A DNA stretch of 64,000 bases from Diploptera punctata (Eukaryota > Arthropoda > Insecta > Blattodea > Blaberidae), in the NCBI GenBank assembly GCA_030220185.1, contig JASPKZ010007250.1, forward strand, positions 719,001 to 783,000. The letters are read 5' to 3'. The notes beneath the pieces are model-generated. The model did no database searches. It saw only the letters and a list, made by a program, of their open reading frames with translations, and was not told where the DNA came from. The position numbers were made by a program, and so were the translations under genes. Of the stretch, positions 48,636-60,475 are shown piece by piece. Numbering within the stretch: position 1 is the stretch's first letter; every line of letters starts with the position of its first letter.

Positions 48636-50706
48636 ATGTTGAATAAGACTTTAGAGGACAGGAGCGGCGTTGTCAGGAGATAGGTCAAGACCGTCATACC
48701 TAAATATTTTTTTTCTTGCTATGCGACTGGTACAGAATTGATTGATCCATTACCGGACAAGCAGACAATCTGGTTAATTAGAGATCCGACATTTTCTCCT
48801 TAAATAACAGAAGTTAATATTTTTTTACAAATGTACAGATGGTTAAGGGGAAAAGATTGTTCCTTTACAGGACGAGCTAAATACCGGATAGTTACGGGTA
48901 CGGAATTCTGTCGCTAGGTATAACAAGTTTATATTTTTATAAGATGTAATCTTGGTTAAGGGGTAAATATAGTTCCTTTACCGCACAAAACTAAAATACC
49001 AGATAGTTAGAGATAAGGAATTTTCTCGCTAGATAACAGAAGCTTATTTTTTATACAAATGTACATATGGTTAAAGGATGAAGATTGTTCCTTTACCGGG
49101 CGAACTGAAATACCCGATAGTTAGAGGTACGGAATTTCCTCGCCAGATAACACAAGCATATAGTTTTATGCAAATATACAGAAGGCTGTGGAGTAAAGAT
49201 TGTTCATTTACCGGACGAGCTAAAATACCGGATAGTTAGAGGTACGGAATTTTCTCGCTAGATAACAGAAGCTTATTTTTTATACAAATGTACATATGGT
49301 TAAAGGATGAAGATTGTTCCTTTACCGGGCGAACTAAAATATCCGATAGTTAGAGGTACGGAATTTTCTCGCCAGATAACAGATGCTTATAGGCCTATTT
49401 TTTTAACGTACAGATGATTAAGGGGTAAAGATTGTTCATTTACCAGACTAGCTAAAATACCGGTTAGCTACAGGTACGGGATTTTCTGGCTAGATAACAG
49501 AAGTTCATATTTTAATAAAATGTACAGATGATTGAGGGGTTAAGATTATTCCCTTACCGGAAGAGCAAAAATACCGGATAGTTACAGGTACGGAATTATC
49601 TCGCTAGATAACAAAAGTTAATTGTTTTATACAAATGAACATATGGTTACAGGATAAAGATTGTTCCTTTACCGGACGAACTAAAATAACCCATAGTTAG
49701 AGGTACGGAATTTTATCGCTAGATAACAGATGCATATATGCCTATTTTATAAAATGTACAAATGACTAAGGGGTAAAGATTGTTCCTTTACCGGACCAGC
49801 TAAAATGCCGGATAGTTAGAGGTACGGAATTTTCTCGATAGATAACAGAAGCTCATATTTTTATACAATTGTACAGATGGTGCATGGGGATAGATTGTAC
49901 TTGTACTGGGCGTACTAAAATACCGGATAGTTAAAGTAAGTAATTATATCGCTAGATTACACAAGCTTATATTCTTTTACTAATGTTCAGATGGCGCGTA
50001 GGAATAGATTGTCCCTGTGCTGGGTGTGCTAAAAAACCGGATAGTCAGAAGTAAGAAATTTTATCGCTAGATTACATAAGCTTGTATTGTTATAAAAAAG
50101 TACAGATGACGCGTGGGGATAGATTGTTCCTGTACAGGGCGTGATAAAATACTGGAAAGTTCGAAGTATGAAATTTTCTCGGTGGATTAACAAGCTTACA
50201 TTGTTATACAAATGTACAGATGGTGCATAGGGATAAATTGCTCCCGTACTGGGCGTGATAAAATACCGGAGAGTTGGAAGTATGTACTTCTTTCGCTAGA
50301 TTACACAAGTATATATTATTATATAAATGTTCAGATGGGTATAGGTTGTTCCTGTACTGGGCGTGCTAAAATACCAGATAGTTAGAAGTATGTAAATTTC
50401 TCGCTAGATTACACAAGCTTATAATATTATACAAATGTACAGATGGCGCGTGGAATAGATTGTCCCAACACTGGGCGTGCTAAAATACCGGATAGTTACA
50501 AGTATGTAATTTTCTCGCTAGATTACACAAGCTTATAATGTTATACAAATGTACAGATGGCGCGTGGAATAGATTGTCCCAACACTGGGCGTGCTAAAAT
50601 ACCGGATAGTTACAAGTATGTAATTTTGTCGCTAGATTACACAAGCTTATATTCTTATACAAATGTACAGATGGCGCGTGGAATAGATTGTTCCAACACT
50701 GGGCGT

Positions 50707-52545
50707 ACTAAGATGCTGCATAGTTAGAAGTATGTAATTTTCTCGCTAGATTACACAAGCGTATATTGTTACACGAATGTACATATGGCGCTTGGGGATA
50801 GATTGTCCCTGTACTGGGGTGCTAAAATACTGGATAGTTAGAAGTATATAATTTTCTCGCTAGAATACACAAGCTTATATTCTTATACAAATGTACAGAT
50901 GGCGCGTGGAATAGATTGTCCCAAGACTGGGCGTGCTAAAATACCGGATAGTTACAAGTATGTAATTTTCTCGCTAGATTACACAAGCTTATAATGTTAT
51001 ACAAATGTACAGATGGCGCGTGGAATAGATTGTCCCAACACTGGGCGTGCTAAAATACCGGATAGTTACAAGTATGTAATTTTCTCGCTAGATTACACAA
51101 GCTTATAATGTTTTATACAAATGTACAGATGGCGCGTGGAATAGATTGTCCCAACACTGGGCGTGCTAAAATACCGGATAGTTACAAGTATGTAATTTTC
51201 ACGCTAGATTACACAAGCTTATAATGTTATACAAATGTACAGATGGCGCGTGGAATAGATTGTCCCAACACTGGGCGTGCTAAAATACCGGACAGTTACA
51301 AGTATGTAATTTTCTCGCTAGATTACACAAGCTTATAATGTTATACAAATGTACAGATGGCGCGTGGAATAGATTGTCCCAACACTGGGCGTGCTAAAAT
51401 ACCGGATAGTTACAAGTATGTAATTTTCTCGCTAGATTACTCAAGCTTATAATGTTATACAAATGTACAGATGGCGCATGGAATAGATTGTCCCAACACT
51501 GGGCGTGCTAAAATACCGGACAGTTACAAGTATGTAATTTTGTCGCTAGATTACACAAGCTTAGGCTATATTCTTATACAAATGTACAGATGGCGCGTGG
51601 AATAGATTGTTCCAACACTGCGCGTACTAAGATGCTGCATTGTTAGAAGTATGTAATTTTCTCGCTAGATTACACAAGCGTATATTGTTACACGAATGTA
51701 CATATGGCGCTTGGGGATAGATTGTCCCTGTACTGGGGGTGCTAAAATACTGGATAGTTAGAAGTATATAATTTTCTCGCTAGAATACACAAGCTTATAT
51801 TCTTATACAAATGTACAGATGGCGCGTGGAATAGATTGTCCCAGCACTGGGCGTGCTAAGATACTGGATAGTTAGAAGTATGTAATTTTCTCGCTAGATT
51901 ACACAAGCGTATATTGTTACACAAATGTACAGATGGCGCTTGAGGATAGATTTTCCCTGTACTGGGGGTGCTAAAATACTGGATAGTTACAAGTATGTAA
52001 TTTTCTCGCTAGATTACACAATCTTATATCCTTATACAAATGCACACATTTCGCGTGGGGATAGATTGTTCCTCTATTGCGCGTGCTAAAATACTGGATA
52101 GTTAGAAGTATGTAATTTTCTCGCTAGATTACACAAGCCTACATTGTTACACAAATATACAGATGGCGCTTGGGGATAGATTTTCCCTGTACTGGGGGTG
52201 CTAAAATACTGGATAGTTAGAAGTATGGAATTTTCTCGCTAGATTACACAATCTTATATCCTTAAACAAATGCACACATTTCGCGTGGGGATAGATTTTC
52301 CCTGTACTGGGCGTGCTAAAATACTGGATATTTAGAAGTATGGAATTTTCTCGCTAGATCACACATGCTTATATTTTTATACAAATGTACAGATGGCTCG
52401 TGGGTATAGATTTTTCCTGTACTGGGCGTGCAAAAATACTGGATAGTTAGAAGTATGGAATTTTCTCGCTAGATTACACAAGCTTATATTCATATACAAA
52501 ATTACAGATGGGTATAAATTGTTCCTGTAATGGGCGTGCTGAAAT
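50707..52545. repeat. 919 bp (8-monomer) duplication within satellite type 2
   Basis: Rare variants repeat at a fixed distance. ACTAAGATGCTGCAT occurs at 50707 and 51626, and the neighbouring CAAGCGTATATTGTTACACG and CTGGATAGTTAGAAGTATAT AATT occur the same distance apart. Eight 115 bp monomers minus one base gives 919. The right edge of the second copy is uncertain; similarity is clear at least to about 51800. Confidence 0.8.
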
Positions 52546-53689
52546 ACCAGATAGTTAGAAGTATGGAATTTTCTCGCTAGATAACACAAGCTTATATCTT
52601 ATACAAATGTACAGATGGCTTGTGGGTATAGATTGTTCCTGTACTGGGCGTGCTAAATTACTGGATTGTTAGAAGTATGGAATCATCTCGCTGGGTAACA
52701 CAAGCTTATATTCTTATACAAATGTACAGATGGCTTGTGGGTATAGATTGTTCCTGTACGGCGCGTGCTAAAATACTGGATTGTTAGAAGTATGGAATTT
52801 TCTCGCTAGGTAACACAAGTTTATATTTTTATACAAATGTACAGATGGCTTGTGGGTATAGATTGTTCCTGTACGGCGCGTGCTAAAATACTGGATTGTT
52901 AGAAGTATGGAATTTTCTCGCTAGGTAACACAAGCTTATATTTTTATAGAAATGTACAGATGGCTTGTGGGTATAGATTGTTCCTGTACTGGGCGTGCTA
53001 AAATACTGGATTGTTAGAAGTATGGAATCATCTCGCTGGGTAACACAAGCTTATATTCTTATACAAATGTACTGATGGCTTGTGGGTATAGATTGTTCCT
53101 GTACGGCGCGTGCTAAAATACTGGATTGTTAGAAGTATGGAATTTTCTCGCTAGGTAACACAAGTTTATATTTTTATACAAATGTACAGATGGCTTGTGG
53201 GTATAGATTGTTCCTGTACGGCGCGTGCTAAAATACTGGATTGTTAGAAGTATGGAATTTTCTCGCTAGGTAACACAAGCTTATATTTTTATACAAATGT
53301 ACAGATGGCTTGTGGGTATAGATTGTTCCTGTACGGCGCGCGTGCTAAAATACTGGATTGTTAGAAGTATGGAATTTTCTCGCTAGGTAACACAAGCTTA
53401 TATTTTTATACAAATGTACAGATGGCTTGTGGGTATAGATTGTTCCTGTACGGCGCGTGCTAAAATACTGGATTGTTAGAAGTATGGAATTTTCTCGCTA
53501 GGTAACACAAGCTTATATTTTTATACAAATGTACAGATGGCTTGTGGGTATAGATTGTTCCTGTACGGCTCGTGCTAAAGTACTGGATTGTTAGAAGTAT
53601 GGAATTTTCTCGCTAGGTAACACAAGCTTATATTTTTATACAAATGTACAGATGGCTTGTGGGTATAGATTGTTCCTGTACGGCGCGTG

Positions 53690-55530
53690 CTAAAATGCTG
53701 GATTGTTAGAAGTATGGAATTTTCTCGCTAGGTAGCACAAGCTTATATTCTTATACAAATGTACAGATGGCTTGTGGGTATAGATTGTTCCTGTACGGCG
53801 CGTGCTAAAATACTGGATTGTTAGAAGTATGGAATTTTCTCGCTAGGTAACACAAGCTTATATTTTTATACAAATGTACAGATGGCTTGTGGGTATAGAT
53901 TGTTCCTGTACGGCGCGTGCTAAAATACTGGATTGTTAGAAGTATGGAATTTTCTCGCTAGGTAGCACATGCTTATATTTTTATAGAAATGTACAGATGG
54001 CTTGTGGGTATAGATTGTTCCTGTACGGCGCGTGCTAAAATACTGGATTGTTAGAAGTATGGAATTTTCTCGCTAGGTAACACAAGCTTATATTTTTATA
54101 CAAATGTACAGATGGCTTGTGGGTATAGATTGTTCCTGTACGGCGCGTGATAAATTACTGGATTGTTAGAAGTATGGAATTTTCTCGCTAGGTAGCACAA
54201 GCTTATATTCTATACAAATGTACAGATGGCTTGTGAGTATAGATTGTTCCTGTACGGCGCGTGCTAAAATACTGGATTGTTAGAAGTATGGAATTTTCTC
54301 GCTAGGTAACACAAGCTTATATTTTTATACAAATGTACAGATGGCTTGTGGGTATAGATTGTTCCTGTACGGCGCGTGCTAAAATTCTGGATTGTTAGAA
54401 GTATGGAATTTTCTCGCTAGGTAACACAAGCTTATATTTTTATACAAATGTACAGATGGCTTGTGGGTATAGATTGTTCTTGTACGGCGCGTGCTAAAAT
54501 ACTGGATTGTTAGAAGTGTGGAATTTTCTCGCTAGGTAACACAAGCTTATATTTTTATACAAATGTACAGATGGCTTGTGGGTATAGATTGTTCCTGTAC
54601 GGCGCGTGCAAAAATGCTGGATTGTTTGAAGTATGGAATTTTCTCGCTAGGTAGCACAAGCTTATATTCTTATACAAATGTACAGATGGCTTGTGGGTAT
54701 AGATTGTTCCTGTACGGCGCGTGCTAAAATACTGGATTGTTAGAAGTATGGAATTTTCTCGCTAGGTAACACAAGCTTATATTTTTATACAAATGTACAG
54801 ATGGCTTGTGGGTATAGATTGTTCCTGTACGGCGCGTGCTAAAATACTGGATTGTTAGAAGTATGGAATTTTCTCGCTAGGTAGCACAAGCTTATATTTT
54901 TATAGAAATGTACAGATGGCTTGTGGGTATAGATTGTTCCTGTACGGTGCGTGCTAAAATACTGGATTGTTAGAAGTATGTAATTTTCTCGCTAGGTAAC
55001 ACAAGCTTATATTTTTATACAAATGTACAGATGGCTTGTGGGTATAGATTGTTCCTGTACGGCGCGTGATAAAATACTGGATTGTTAGAAGTATGGAATT
55101 TTCTCGCTAGGTAGCACAAGCTTATATTCTATACAAATGTACAGATGGCTTGTGAGTATAGATTGTTCCTGTACGGCGCGTGCTAAAATACTGGATTGTT
55201 AGAAGTATGGAATTTTCTCGCTAGGTAACACAAGCTTATATTTTTATACAAATGTACAGATGGCTTGTGGGTATAGATTGTTCCTGTACGGCGCGTGCTA
55301 AAATACTGGATTGTTAGAAGTATGGAATTTTCTCGCTAGGTAACACAAGCTTATATTTTTATACAAATGTTCAAATGGCTTGTGGGTATAGATTGTTCCT
55401 GTACGGCGCGTGCTAAAATACTGGATTGTTAGAAGTGTGGAATTTTCTCGCTAGGTAACACAAGCTTATATTTTTATACAAATGTACAGATGGCTTGTGG
55501 GTATAGATTGTTCCTGTACGGCGCATGCTA
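53690..55530. repeat. 919 bp (8-monomer) duplication within satellite type 3
   Basis: Four independent variant marks recur at 919 bp. These are AAAATGCTGGATTGTT (53695/54614), GGTAGCACAAGCTTATATTC (53731/54650), GGTAGCACA.GCTTATATTTT with a following ATAGAAATG (53961/54880), and the short form GCTTATATTCTATACAAATG with GTGAGTATAG (54201/55120). A fifth mark, TAGAAGTGTGG, pairs 54511 with 55430. This is a two-copy higher-order repeat. Confidence 0.88.
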
Positions 55531-55749
55531 AAATACTGGATTGTTAGAAGTATGAAATTTTCTCGCTAGATAACGCAAGCTAATATCTTATACAAATGTA
55601 CAGATGGCTTGTGGGTATAGATTGTTCCTCTACTGGGCGTACTAAAATACCGGATAGTTAGAAGTAAGGAATTTTCTCGCTAGATAACGCAAGCTTATAT
55701 TTTTTATACAAATGTACAGTTAGATTGTTCCTTTACCGGACGTGCTAAG

Positions 55750-56672
55750 ATACCGCAAAACTAGGAGAAAATATAAAATGGAAGAACTTGACTTATCCGG
55801 TTTATTCCCGGTGGTGAGTGATTTAATAATTTGTCTTGTACAGATCCAGGATGAATTAAATAAAATATTTATATTATACGATCTAAATATATCACTAAGA
55901 AAAAGTAAGATCATGGCTGTTAGAGTAAAACATCGAGTGAGATGTAAAATTATTCTAGAAACCAAAGTAAAGAACATGTGTCTAGTTTCAAATACTTGGG
56001 CTGCAATATTAGCTTCAATATAGAAAGAGTTTAATTAAGTTAGTAGTTTTTTTTTTGGTCGCTTTTAAAAAGTCTTTCAATTCATATGACATACAACTGT
56101 GAATTCTAAGATAGAATTGTCTTCGGGCTTCTTCATGAATCATACAGTTGAAACAGAGTGATATAGACGAAAGAGACTCACCAGCGCGTGAACAGTCAAA
56201 CATTCCTGTTTTTACTTTTTGCGGCAACACTACTTTTTTTTTTCCGCTTCGGAACTAATTATTCTTTCGTTTTACTCTTCGTTAAAAATTGACAACAAAG
56301 CAGAAGAGACATGTGTTATTGAATCAAAATTATTGCAACGAATGAAAAGTTTGAACAATACAACACCATTCGTGGCCAGGGCGGCATTTATAACGGTCCT
56401 AGCTGCACATGAATTACGACGGCGGTGGCTTTTAACAACGAACTTTAGGCTTAGTGACAATAAGTTTTGTTTTACTTTGATATTAATTTGTCCATTTGAT
56501 TTGAATCGGTCTTTGTAAAAGCCGCCTTGGCACGTGCCTGCAGTAAAAAAAAAAGTTGCGGATGCGTTAGTAAATTTTTAGCCGGGAATACAGGATCTGT
56601 GTCGCAATTTTTTAACCCGCGAATAATGAAAACGTGAATAAGCGAACCGAAAATAAGAAGCTTTTACTGTAC
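55750..56672. mobile_element. Insertion in the satellite: LINE-B fragment plus pogo-like terminus
   Basis: The satellite breaks at TGCTAAGATACCG (55743-55755) and resumes at ACCGGATACTTAGAG (56673). The first 280 bp hold a LINE-B reverse transcriptase piece on the + strand (frame 55742-56023: GLFPVVSDLIICLVQIQDEL, ILYDLNISLRKSKIMAVRVK). The right end reads GAATAAGCGAACCGAAAATA AGAAGCTTTTACTG followed by TA, which resembles the pogo/Tigger end at 12682. The middle (56040-56600) includes a 99-codon frame with no motif I recognise. The left pogo end is not visible. Confidence 0.6.
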
Positions 56673-56734
56673 CGGATACTTAGAGTTACGGAATTTTATC
56701 GGTAGATTACAGTACTTTATTTTTTATTGTATTG
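56673..56734. repeat. Satellite remnant
   Basis: ACCGGATACTTAGAGTTACG GAATTTTATCGGTAGATTAC AG, one partial monomer between two insertions. Confidence 0.85.
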
Positions 56735-57128
56735 TATTGTAAGCCTATGTTTTCCCTTTACACAGATTTAGGCACTCTCCCCCTACAGGGAAGAATTTGA
56801 ACCATGTTAATTAAGTTACACTTGTTTTCGTATAGATGTCATTTTGAGTGGTCCGTGGTCAGCGTTCCGCCTCATACTGACATCTATGAAACCAAGGTAG
56901 TACTAGGACGGGAAAGTTCGGTAAATTTTGCTTAGAGCCTTTTCATTCAGGCTTAAGGATTTTTTACGAGCCTGAAAATCTTCAGACTCGGGACCCACGG
57001 CTTAAAGTCCCTCCCGGAGGACTTGCTCCTTGGATTTTTACGTCCTAAGACAATCCATCGATCCCGGCCGGGTTTGAACCCGCGACCCTCGGGACCAGAG
57101 GCAGGGAGCATAACCACTAGTCCACCAT
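56735..57128 (-). mobile_element. SINE-C, tRNA-derived, in the satellite
   Basis: The minus strand starts TGGTGGACTAGTGGTTATGC (box A-like), with GGGTTCAAACCCGGCCGGGA (box B-like). The body TCCTCCGGGAGGGACTTTAA GCCGTGGGTCCCGAGTCTGA continues to a tail with TGTAAAGGGAAAACATAGGC. It is ~390 bp and the fullest SINE-C in the window. Confidence 0.8.
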
Positions 57129-57129
57129 A

Positions 57130-57960
57130 TTAAAATGGTTAAAGAGTAAAGATTGCTTTTTTATCGGACGAGTGAAAATACCGTATAGTTAGAGGTACGG
57201 AACTTTCTCGGTAGATTACAGTACTTTCTTTTTTATACAAATTTTCAAATGGTTAAAGAGTAAAGATTGCTTTTTTATCGGACGAGCGAAAATACCGTAT
57301 AGTTAGAGGTACGGAACTTTCTCGGTAGATTACAGTACTTTCTTTTTTATACAAATTTTCAAATGGTTAAAGAGTAAAGATTGCTTTTTTATCGGACGAG
57401 CGAAAATACCGTATAGTTAGAGGTACGGAACTTTCTCGGTAGATTACAGTACTTTCTTTTTTATACAGATTTTCAAATGGTTAAAGAGTAAAGATTGCTT
57501 TTTTATCGAACGAGCAAAAATAACGTATAGTTAGAGGTACGGAACTTTCTCGGTAGATTACAGTACTTTCTTTTTTATACAAATTTTCAAATGGTTAAAG
57601 AGTAAAGATTGCTTTTTTATCGAACGAGCGAAAATACCGTACAGTTAGAGGTACGGAACTTTCTCGGTAGATTACAGTACTTTCTTTTTATACAAATTTT
57701 CAAATGGTTAAAGAGTAAAGATTGCTTTTTTATCGAACGAGCGAAAATACCGTATAGTTAGAGGTACGGAACTTTCTCGGTAGATTACAGTACTTTCTTT
57801 TTTATTCAAATTTTCAAATGGTTAAAGAGTAAAGATTGCTTTTTTATCGAACAAGCGAAAATACCGTATAGTTAAAGGTACGGAACTTTCTCGGTAGATT
57901 ACAGTACTTTCTTTTTTATACAAATTTTCAAATTGTTAAAGAGTAAAGATTATTTTTTAT
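57130..57960. repeat. Satellite array, type 4 block (about seven uniform monomers)
   Basis: The monomer of 114-115 bp reads CAAATGGTTAAAGAGTAAAG, ATTGCTTTTTTATCG, ACGAGCGAAAATACCGTATA, GTTAGAGGTACGGAACTTTC and TCGGTAGATTACAGTACTTT. It is clearly homologous to type 1 (GTTAGAGGTACGGAATTTTC TCG) but separately homogenised. Confidence 0.95.
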
Positions 57961-59162
57961 CGGACGAGCGAAATAACTGAACAGTTAGAGTTAAGGAATT
58001 TTCTCGCCAGATTACAGTACTTTATTTTTTATACTAATATTCAAATAGTATTTTTTCCGGACGAGCTAAAATACCGGATAGTTGGATGTACGGAATTTTC
58101 TCGGTAGATTACAGTACTTAATTTTTTTCGGAGGGGCTAAAATAGAGGATACTTAGAGGTACGAGGGTTTTTCGATAGATTACAGTACTCTATTTTTTAT
58201 ACAAATATTCAAATGGTTAAAGAGTAAAGATTGTTCTTTTATCGGACGAGCTAAAATACCGGATAGTTGGAGATACTGAAATTTCTCGGTAGCTTACAGT
58301 ACTTAATTTTGTGTATAAATATTCATATGGGTAAATAGTAAAGATTGTTCTTTTACCGGAGGAGCTAAAATACCGGATAGTTAGAGGTACGGAATTTTCT
58401 CGCTACATAACAGTACTTAATTTTTTTTCGGAGGGGCTAAAATAGAGGATACTTAGAGGTACGGAGGTTTTTCGATAGATTACAGTACTTTATTTTTTAT
58501 ACAAATATTCAAATGGTTAAAGAGTAAAGATTGTTCTATTATCGGACGAGCTAAAATGCCGGATAGTTAGAGGTACAGAATTTTCTCGGTAGATTACAGA
58601 ACTTTATATTTTTATACAAATAATCAAATGTTCTTTTTGCGGACGAGCTAAAATACCGGATAGTTACAGGTACGGAATTTTCCCCATAGATTACAGTACG
58701 TTAATTTTTATAAAAATATTCAGATGATTAAAGGGTAAAGATTGTTCTTTTATCGGACGGGCTAAAATACCTGTTAGTTAGAAGTACTAATTTTTTCTTG
58801 CTAGATACCAGAAGTTTATATTTTTTTGAAATGTACAGATGGCTAAGGAGTAAAAATTGTTCCTTTACCGGTCGAAATAAAATACCGGAGGTACGGAATT
58901 TTCTCGTTAGATAACAGTAATTTAATTTTTGTGTAGATGTATGAATAGTAGAAGAGCATAGATTGTTCTTTTATCGAACGAGTTAAATACCGGATAGTTG
59001 GAAGTATGGAATTTTCTTCCTAGATTACAGTACGTTATTTTTTATACAAATATCCAAATGGTTAAAGAATAAAGCTTGTTCTTTTATCGGATGAGTTAAA
59101 ATACCGGATAGTAGAGGTACGGAATTTTCTCACTAGATAACAAATGCTTATATTTTATACAT
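57961..59162. repeat. Satellite array, diverged monomers
   Basis: Type-1-like monomers with variable length and truncations. A block AATTTTTTTCGGAGGGGCTA AAATAGAGGATACTTAGAGG TACG occurs twice (58111 and 58421). Confidence 0.9.
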
Positions 59163-59339
59163 ACAGGGTTTGATATCGTCACAGTGACTGCTGGGGCTCA
59201 TATAGAGATGTGGTGATCTGGATATCAAAACTTGGTGAGTTTTTCTGTAATATGAACGTTGTTTTAAGTTTCTATCTTCAACCGTTTGCCAGTAACAAGC
59301 AATTGAAATTAGGTCCATTCGAGCGGTCCACCCTGTATA
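59163..59339. mobile_element. Short TIR element (MITE) in the satellite
   Basis: ATACAGGGTTTGATATCG at the left and GGTCCACCCTGTAT at the right make inverted ends TACAGGGT/ACCCTGTA, flanked by TA as in the mariner superfamily. About 175 bp, no coding frame. The surrounding monomer continues on both sides. Confidence 0.75.
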
Positions 59340-59540
59340 TAAAGATGGTTAAGAAGTAAAAAATGTTCCTTTACCAGACGAACCAGATAGTTTGAGGTAC
59401 GGAATTTTCTTGCTAGATAACAAATGATATATTTTTGTACGGATGGTTAAGGGGTAAAATTGTTCCTTTAGCGGACTAACTAAAATACCAGATAGTTGGA
59501 GGAACTGCATTTTCTCGCTAGATAAGTTATTTATTTTTAC
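59340..59540. repeat. Satellite monomers between insertions
   Basis: GATGGTTAAGAAGTAAAAAA TGTTCCTTTACCAGACG and following; about 1.7 monomers. Confidence 0.85.
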
Positions 59541-59569
59541 ACGCTTTATATTAGCTTTACTTGTATCTA

Positions 59570-60230
59570 TATATCTATCTATGTAACGGAATTTTTCAAC
59601 GCGATTTTCACCCACTTAAAATTATTGGATCGATTTGAAACTTTGTATACTTGTAAAGGACCTGTGGCAATAAAATAATTTCATTTTTTTCTAAAATCCT
59701 GGCCAGAAGCATCAGAAAATAAAAAAGTGTCATTGTATCTATGTAACGGAATCTTTGAACACGATTTTCACCCACTTAGAAACATTGGATCGACTTGAAA
59801 CTTTGTATACTTGTAAAGCACCCGTGATAATACAATAATTTCATATTTATTATTTTTAAATCCTGGCCAGAATCATCAGAAAATCAAAAAAAGTGTCTTT
59901 GTATCTATGTAACGGAATCTTTGAAAACTATTTTCACCCACTTAGAAACATTGGATCGACTTGAGACTGTGTGTACTTGTAAAAGACCCGTGACAATAGA
60001 ATAATTTCGTTTTTTTTCTAAAATCCTGGCCAGAATCATCAGAAAATCAAAAAAAAGTGTCTTTGTATCTATGTAACGGAATCTTCGATCACGATTTTCA
60101 CCCACTTAGAAACATTGGATCGACTTGAAACTTTGTTTACTTGTAAGGGACCTGTGACAATACAATAATTCCATATTGTTTTTCTAAAATTCTGGCCAGA
60201 ATCATCAGAAAATAAAAAAAATTAAAACTG
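59570..60230. repeat. Second tandem repeat, ~160-166 bp, four units
   Basis: Anchor ATGTAACGGAAT at 59581, 59741, 59907 and 60071. Each unit carries GATTTTCACCCACTTA, ATTGGATCGACTTGAAACTT, TACTTGTAAAG and CTGGCCAGAATCATCAGAAA AT. Unrelated to the 115 bp satellite that surrounds it. Confidence 0.92.
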
Positions 60231-60274
60231 GTATAATAGGTTGCGGACTTGTCGACTTTTTAGGCAATTGTTGT

Positions 60275-60360
60275 AAGAGCTCAGTTGGCAAAGCGGTGAA
60301 CTCTAGTGGTATATAATTTCAGTAATCCGTAGGTCGCTGGTTCAAATTCGGCTGGGAGGT
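60275..60360 (+). mobile_element. tRNA-like sequence (SINE head)
   Basis: GAGCTCAGTTGGCAAAGCGG (box A) and GGTCGCTGGTTCAAATTCGG (box B), 45 bases apart. The intervening part does not form a clean anticodon arm, so it is a SINE head or decayed tRNA rather than a gene. Confidence 0.6.
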
Positions 60361-60475
60361 TTTTTTTAGAAGGGTATTACTTCTAGCTCATACTACAATA
60401 GTATCGAATTTGAAGATATTTACATTTTTATCTTATTCTGTAAAATATTAAAACTAAAAAATAAAAAATAAATCA

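Larger units (their letters stand above)
48740..55745. repeat. Satellite array, ~115 bp monomer, main block (~60 copies)
   Basis: The monomer consensus contains, in order, ATAGATTGTTCCTGTAC, GGCGCGTGCTAAAATACTGG, ATTGTTAGAAGTATGG, AATTTTCTCGCTAGGTAACA, CAAGCTTATATTTTTATACA and AATGTACAGATGG. Anchors in the centre recur every 115 bases (for example GTACAGATGGC at 53416, 53531 and 53646). Subfamilies follow each other. Diverged type 1 runs from about 48740 to 49870 (ACCGGACGAGCTAAAATACC). Type 2 runs to about 52600 (GTGGAATAGATTGTCCCAAC, TTACAAGTATGTAATTTT). Type 3 is highly uniform and runs to about 55560 (GGCTTGTGGGTATAGATTGT). Two type-1-like monomers follow at the right edge. A HindIII site (AAGCTT) is present in most monomers. 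No coding function. Confidence 0.97.

Noticed and set aside
48740..55745. CRISPR-like array because of regular repeats
   Set aside because: The whole ~115 bp unit repeats with no unique spacers, in a eukaryotic transposon-rich context. It is a satellite.
60275..60360. Functional tRNA gene
   Set aside because: Box A and box B are present, but the acceptor and anticodon stems do not pair convincingly and the length is wrong. Treated as a SINE head.
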